Assembly (NCBI GenBank): GCA_027296185.1
Contig: JAPUJL010000138.1
Span: forward strand, 1-5,175
Length of the DNA stretch: 5,175 nucleotides
Reading direction: 5' to 3'
From: SAR324 cluster bacterium
GTDB taxonomy: Bacteria > SAR324 > JACQKK01
A program made the position numbers and the translations under genes. A model generated the notes under the pieces. That model searched no databases and was not told the origin of the DNA. It worked only from the letters and a program-made list of their open reading frames with translations. Below, one piece after another: positions 1 to 5,175 of this stretch (position 1 is its first letter; each line of letters opens with the position of its first letter).

Positions 1-3185
<3,185 letters not shown>

Positions 3186-3189
<4 letters not shown>

Positions 3190-3995
3190 GCGAAAGAACA
3201 GAGACGGCGCTGGTGGCACGCCTCCCGCGGGGCACCCCGTTGACCCTGCTCGCGGCGGGCCGGCGCGCCTTCGCCGAGGTGCCGGGTCTGCGAGGGCTGC
3301 TGATCAAGGGATTCCTGCTGCTGTACGCGGTCTCGGCAGTGTTGGGCCTGATCGGCGTCGGCGGCATCTATCTGCTCGTCGTGGAGCCGCTGACCGAGGG
3401 AATGGCCGACTGGAGCGCCGGCGAGGGATTCTGGGCGAGCCTGCTGACCGGCATCGTCACATTCGTGGTCTGGATCGCCCAACTGCTGCTGCTGGCGGCC
3501 ACGGTGGCGATCTCCTTCCTGGTGGCGCTGGCGATGATGAGCGTCTGGTTCGAGGCGCTGGCCGCCCGGATCGCCGCTCACCACCGGGGTACCGGCGGCG
3601 AGGGCCCGCCCTTTCGGCTGGGTGCGTGGCTGCGTGGCATCGGGCGCTCGCTGCTGGATGCCGTCTGGCTGATCGGGTTGGCCGTGGCGGGCCTGGCCTT
3701 GGGCTTCATTCCGGTGATCGGCCCGGTGCTGGTGGTCGTCATCGAAAGCTACCTCCTCGGCCGGGAAGTGCGGGATCCCTACCTGGTGGTGCGGGAGGGG
3801 CTGGGCGACGACCCCAAGGGCCTGCGCAAGGGGCTGGTGCTCTGGACGCCGTTCGTGGGCTTGCTGCCCTTCGTGCTGGCCATGATTCCCGTGGTGGGCT
3901 GGGTGTTGCTCCCGGCGGTGATGATCTATCTGATCGCCGGATTCGCCTGGCGCGGCGAGGCGGCGCTGGCTGCTGCCAAGTCGAGTCCCGCGTAA
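3186..3995 (+). CDS. EI24/CysZ-like integral membrane protein
   Basis: 269-residue polytopic inner-membrane protein, assigned to the EI24 domain family (PF07264; includes the CysZ sulfate permease) on overall layout. A short charged N-terminus (~1-35) is followed by hydrophobic stretches at about residues 38-66, 83-121, 157-190 and 216-252, some long enough for two helices. Family-like features are the paired proline-glycine turns FIPVIGP (174-180) and IPVVGW (234-239), and the soluble stretch between them with [15 protein letters not shown] (187-201). There is no signal peptide beyond the first helix. The ATG overlaps the carB stop as ATGA, so translational coupling to carB is likely; bases GAGGCG just upstream, inside carB, could act as a weak ribosome site. 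Substrate is unknown: EI24 members next to sulfur-assimilation genes are sulfate importers, but no such gene is visible here, so I do not call it cysZ. No convincing terminator follows. Confidence 0.8.
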
Positions 3996-4062
3996 TCCGC
4001 TGATATTCCAGCGTTACCCAGAGAAGACATTGAAGGCGGATTGTGGAGCGCGCATTTCTGGG

Positions 4063-4089
4063 TTGCGAATTGCACACAGTATGTATAAT
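4063..4089 (+). promoter_or_regulatory. Candidate sigma-70-type promoter of the DUF4258 gene
   Basis: A perfect -10 hexamer TATAAT lies at 4084-4089. The best -35 candidate is TTGCGA at 4063-4068, four of six matching TTGACA, but the spacer is only 15 bases, shorter than the usual 16-18. Transcription would begin near 4096, leaving a leader of roughly 14 bases before the ATG at 4110. The site stands out in an otherwise G+C-rich stretch and fits a separate transcription unit after the carB operon. Confidence 0.45.
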
Positions 4090-4109
4090 CAATTTACACC
4101 CTCTCAATT

Positions 4110-4376
4110 ATGGATGACCTGAAGCGGCGGGTTGTCCGGCTGATCGACGAGGACCGCATCCGCGAGGGTCCGCACTTTCGCAAGCGTTGCGAGGCGCGCG
4201 GCGCGACATTGCTTGATGCCGTGAAGGCGCTTAGAAATGGAGTGTTGCAGCCCGATCGGTTCGAAGGAGAGAACTTCTGCTTCCTCGGAACGGACACCAA
4301 GGACCGCAGAACGTTTGTGGTGGCAAGAATCGACGATGAAAAGAATTACTTATACCTGGTAACGCTCTTTCGCTAG
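4110..4376 (+). CDS. DUF4258 family small protein, probable toxin of a toxin-antitoxin pair
   Basis: 88-residue cytosolic protein. The layout matches DUF4258: an N-terminal helix with many charged residues (1-19), the signature HFRKRCEARG (22-31), a second helix with DAVKALRNGVLQ (36-47), then short beta-like segments FCFLGTD (56-62), RTFVVARID (67-75) and LYLVTLF (81-87). Proteins of this kind are small, usually sit in two-gene cassettes with a helix-turn-helix partner, and are suspected toxins; no catalytic mechanism can be read from the sequence. The partner frame starts four bases after the stop, which supports a cassette. The ATG at 4110 is the only sensible start in frame; no Shine-Dalgarno is seen before it (the upstream bases are CACCCTCTCAATT), so translation may depend on the very short leader. 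G+C falls along the gene (about 55% then 42% in its last two lines), lower than carB, consistent with an acquired module. Family call fairly sure, toxin role inferred. Confidence 0.65.
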   Translation: MDDLKRRVVRLIDEDRIREGPHFRKRCEARGATLLDAVKALRNGVLQPDRFEGENFCFLGTDTKDRRTFVVARIDDEKNYLYLVTLFR

Positions 4377-4380
4377 AACC

Positions 4381-4524
4381 ATGAGTACGACTCGAAAAGA
4401 ACTGATCTATCACGGGGCAGGATTTCCGGTCCGGCTCGTCAACTTTCCCTGCTACGAGGACGAGGACGGATATGGGCCGGAATATCCCATCAAGTTTATT
4501 TTTATTCAATTCTCCATCCCCTAA
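4381..4524 (+). pseudogene. Truncated antitoxin-like gene, N-terminal part only
   Basis: An ATG four bases after the DUF4258 stop opens a 47-residue frame. Residues 1-36 (MSTTRKELIYHGAGFPVRL, then VNFPCYEDEDGYGPEYP) look like the N-terminus of antitoxin-type regulators that accompany DUF4258 proteins and normally continue for well over 100 residues into an Xre/MqsA-like helix-turn-helix domain; this comparison is from memory. From residue 37 the sequence becomes IKFIFIQFSIP and stops at TAA 4522-4524. That tail is hydrophobic, encoded by A+T-rich DNA and unlike an antitoxin, so the DNA-binding part is missing. The change coincides with the composition break at about 4490. Either the gene was really disrupted there or two unrelated sequences were joined in assembly. 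No clear ribosome site precedes the ATG; coupling to the upstream gene is possible. Confidence 0.6.
4486..4500. other. Composition and gene-content junction
   Basis: Bases before about 4490 are roughly 60% G+C in this stretch and over 60% in carB; bases 4501-4680 count to 61 G+C of 180 (34%). The antitoxin-like frame loses family-like sequence at the same place. No insertion-sequence end, target duplication, tRNA 3' end or obvious direct repeat is visible at the boundary. The exact base of the join cannot be fixed from this sequence alone. Confidence 0.6.
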
Positions 4525-4604
4525 TACTGGTTCATACGAATTTATCCCTACGACGCTCTAACTGCAAGATATTAGGATTAAATTACGCTGACAAACCCTT
4601 TAGA

Positions 4605-4632
4605 CTTGATAAGAATATGAATTTATCATAAG
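4605..4632. repeat. Imperfect inverted repeat upstream of the DUF3467 gene
   Basis: TGATAA (4607-4612) and TTATCA (4623-4628) form a perfect 6-base dyad around a 10-base A+T-rich centre; CT (4605-4606) and AG (4631-4632) extend it past a two-base bulge. It lies about 50 bases before the DUF3467 start in the only spacer that could hold that gene's promoter, so it could be an operator. In A+T-rich DNA such a short dyad can arise by chance. The rest of 4525-4681 shows no gene and no strong promoter. Confidence 0.25.
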
Positions 4633-4681
4633 TTATGATGCTCTTGATGAGTGATTTAATGACAAACACTTAGAGGTCGAA

Positions 4682-5008
4682 ATGGATAAGCGCAATAAAG
4701 GACAGATATCTATCGAACTGCCGCAGGAAGTAGCTGATGGTGAGTACGCGAATTTAGCATTGATAACACATTCACCGGCTGAATTTATCTTTGATTTTTG
4801 CAGAGTAGTACCTGGAGCTCCAAAAGCCAAAATCAAGACAAGGGTGATCATTGCTCCTATGCACGCTAAAGCATTTCTTGCAGCACTTCAGGAAAACATT
4901 AGACGTTACGAAAAACAATTCGGAGAGATAGTTATGCACAAACCAACCGGCGAAGGTGGACCGGATTTTCCCCCACCTTCAAGCTCAGAACCTCTTGCTC
5001 AGGCATAA
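4682..5008 (+). CDS. DUF3467 domain-containing small protein
   Basis: 108-residue soluble protein matching the DUF3467 family (PF11950), whose function is unknown. The core runs from QISIELPQEVADGEYANLA (8-26) through THSPAEFIFDF (29-39) and the basic stretch PGAPKAKIKTRVIIAP (44-59) to a helical MHAKAFLAALQENIRRYE (60-77); these blocks, in this order and spacing, are what I recognise. The C-terminal tail (~88-108) is proline- and serine-rich and probably disordered. There are no membrane segments, signal peptide or recognisable catalytic residues. The ATG has a reasonable ribosome site, AGAGGT at 4672-4677, four bases upstream. The gene is about 40% G+C, unlike carB and EI24. It precedes gap by 41 bases with no terminator between, so cotranscription is likely. 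DUF3467 proteins are, to my recollection, commonest in Bacteroidota/Chlorobi-type genomes, which suggests the source of this block. Confidence 0.85.
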   Translation: MDKRNKGQISIELPQEVADGEYANLALITHSPAEFIFDFCRVVPGAPKAKIKTRVIIAPMHAKAFLAALQENIRRYEKQFGEIVMHKPTGEGGPDFPPPSSSEPLAQA

Positions 5009-5037
5009 ATCATTAATTATCAAATAACCATCGTCTA

Positions 5038-5043
5038 AAGGAG
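5038..5043 (+). promoter_or_regulatory. Ribosome binding site that fixes the TTG start of gap
   Basis: AAGGAG lies six bases before TTG at 5050. No in-frame ATG or GTG offers an alternative close to the conserved GAPDH N-terminus, so this strong site decides for the TTG start. Confidence 0.8.
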
Positions 5044-5049
5044 AAAGGA

Positions 5050-5175
5050 TTGGCGACAAGAGTAGCAATCAACGGATTTGGAAGAATCGGTAGGACCATT
5101 TTTCGAGCAGCGAAGCTTAAAAAGTCAGACATCGAGTTTGTAGCGATAAACGATAGAGCAGATGCGTTCAGCCTG
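5050..5175 (+). CDS. gap: Glyceraldehyde-3-phosphate dehydrogenase, 3'-truncated by the window edge
   Basis: Glycolytic enzyme that oxidises glyceraldehyde-3-phosphate to 1,3-bisphosphoglycerate with NAD(P)+ and phosphate, or the reverse in gluconeogenesis. Only the first 42 codons are present: a short beta strand TRVAI, then the Rossmann dinucleotide motif NGFGRIGR (residues 8-15) and the second strand ending VAIND (31-35). The aspartate at 35 sits where NAD-preferring GAPDHs bind the adenine ribose, so NAD use is likely. The catalytic cysteine and phosphate-site residues lie beyond the edge. Translation starts at TTG, placing the NGFGRIGR motif at the usual distance from the N-terminus. The remaining ~290 residues of a typical ~335-residue enzyme are outside the window. 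The fragment is about 44% G+C. Which gap type it is cannot be told from this piece. Confidence 0.95.
   Translation, partial: MATRVAINGFGRIGRTIFRAAKLKKSDIEFVAINDRADAFSL

Noticed and set aside
3626..4003. Second forward frame (125 codons) inside the EI24-like gene
   Set aside because: Low-complexity Gly/Arg/Ala translation overlapping the conserved membrane segments in the correct frame.
3998..4013. Small hairpin CGCTG-6 nt-CAGCG just after the EI24 stop, considered as a terminator
   Set aside because: The stem is only five base pairs and is followed by TTACCC rather than a run of T, so it is not a convincing intrinsic terminator.
4231..4509. Reverse-strand frame (92 codons) crossing the DUF4258 gene and the junction
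   Set aside because: It overlaps the recognisable DUF4258 frame, spans the composition break, and has no family-like sequence.
4599..4639. Promoter for the DUF3467 gene (TTTAGA 4599-4604 with TATCAT 4624-4629; or TATGAT 4634-4639)
   Set aside because: Spacings (19, or no -35 at the right distance) and matches are poor, and A+T-rich DNA yields such hexamers by chance; the true promoter cannot be chosen by eye.
4486..4681. Insertion-sequence or phage attachment boundary at the composition break
   Set aside because: No terminal inverted repeat, target-site duplication, integrase, transposase or tRNA fragment is visible on either side.

Overview
The window is best read as two blocks that do not match. 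The left block (about 1-4490) is G+C-rich, a little over 60% in the lines I counted. It looks like a chromosome segment of a G+C-rich bacterium, most likely a proteobacterium; that placement is inferred from gene style only. The right block (about 4490-5175) is A+T-rich, about 34% G+C in the spacer and 35-45% in the coding lines I counted. Its genes resemble those of a different lineage, possibly Bacteroidota/Chlorobi/Ignavibacteria-like, at low confidence.

Left block: a nearly complete carB (large subunit of carbamoyl-phosphate synthase) runs in from the left edge, lacking only about 20 N-terminal residues. Both ATP-grasp halves keep the expected catalytic residues, but the C-terminal allosteric domain has diverged at the nucleotide-effector site. 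An EI24/CysZ-like membrane protein follows, its start codon overlapping the carB stop (ATGA), so the two are probably translated together. After a spacer of about 115 bases come a small DUF4258-type protein behind a consensus -10 box and, four bases later, the first ~36 codons of a probable antitoxin. These look like a toxin-antitoxin pair whose second gene is cut off.

Junction: the antitoxin reading frame loses family-like sequence at about 4489, where base composition also drops abruptly. Either the contig is a chimera of two genomes or a real recombination/insertion removed the antitoxin's C-terminal part.

Right block: about 155 bases of A+T-rich non-coding sequence precede an intact DUF3467 small protein and then, 41 bases later, the first 42 codons of gap (glyceraldehyde-3-phosphate dehydrogenase), which starts at TTG behind a good AAGGAG site and runs off the right edge. 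The last two probably form an operon.

I see no rRNA, tRNA, CRISPR array, transposase or phage gene. I do not find a convincing new multi-gene system; the points most worth checking are the junction, the altered CarB effector domain, and the two unusual gene pairings (carB-EI24 and DUF3467-gap).
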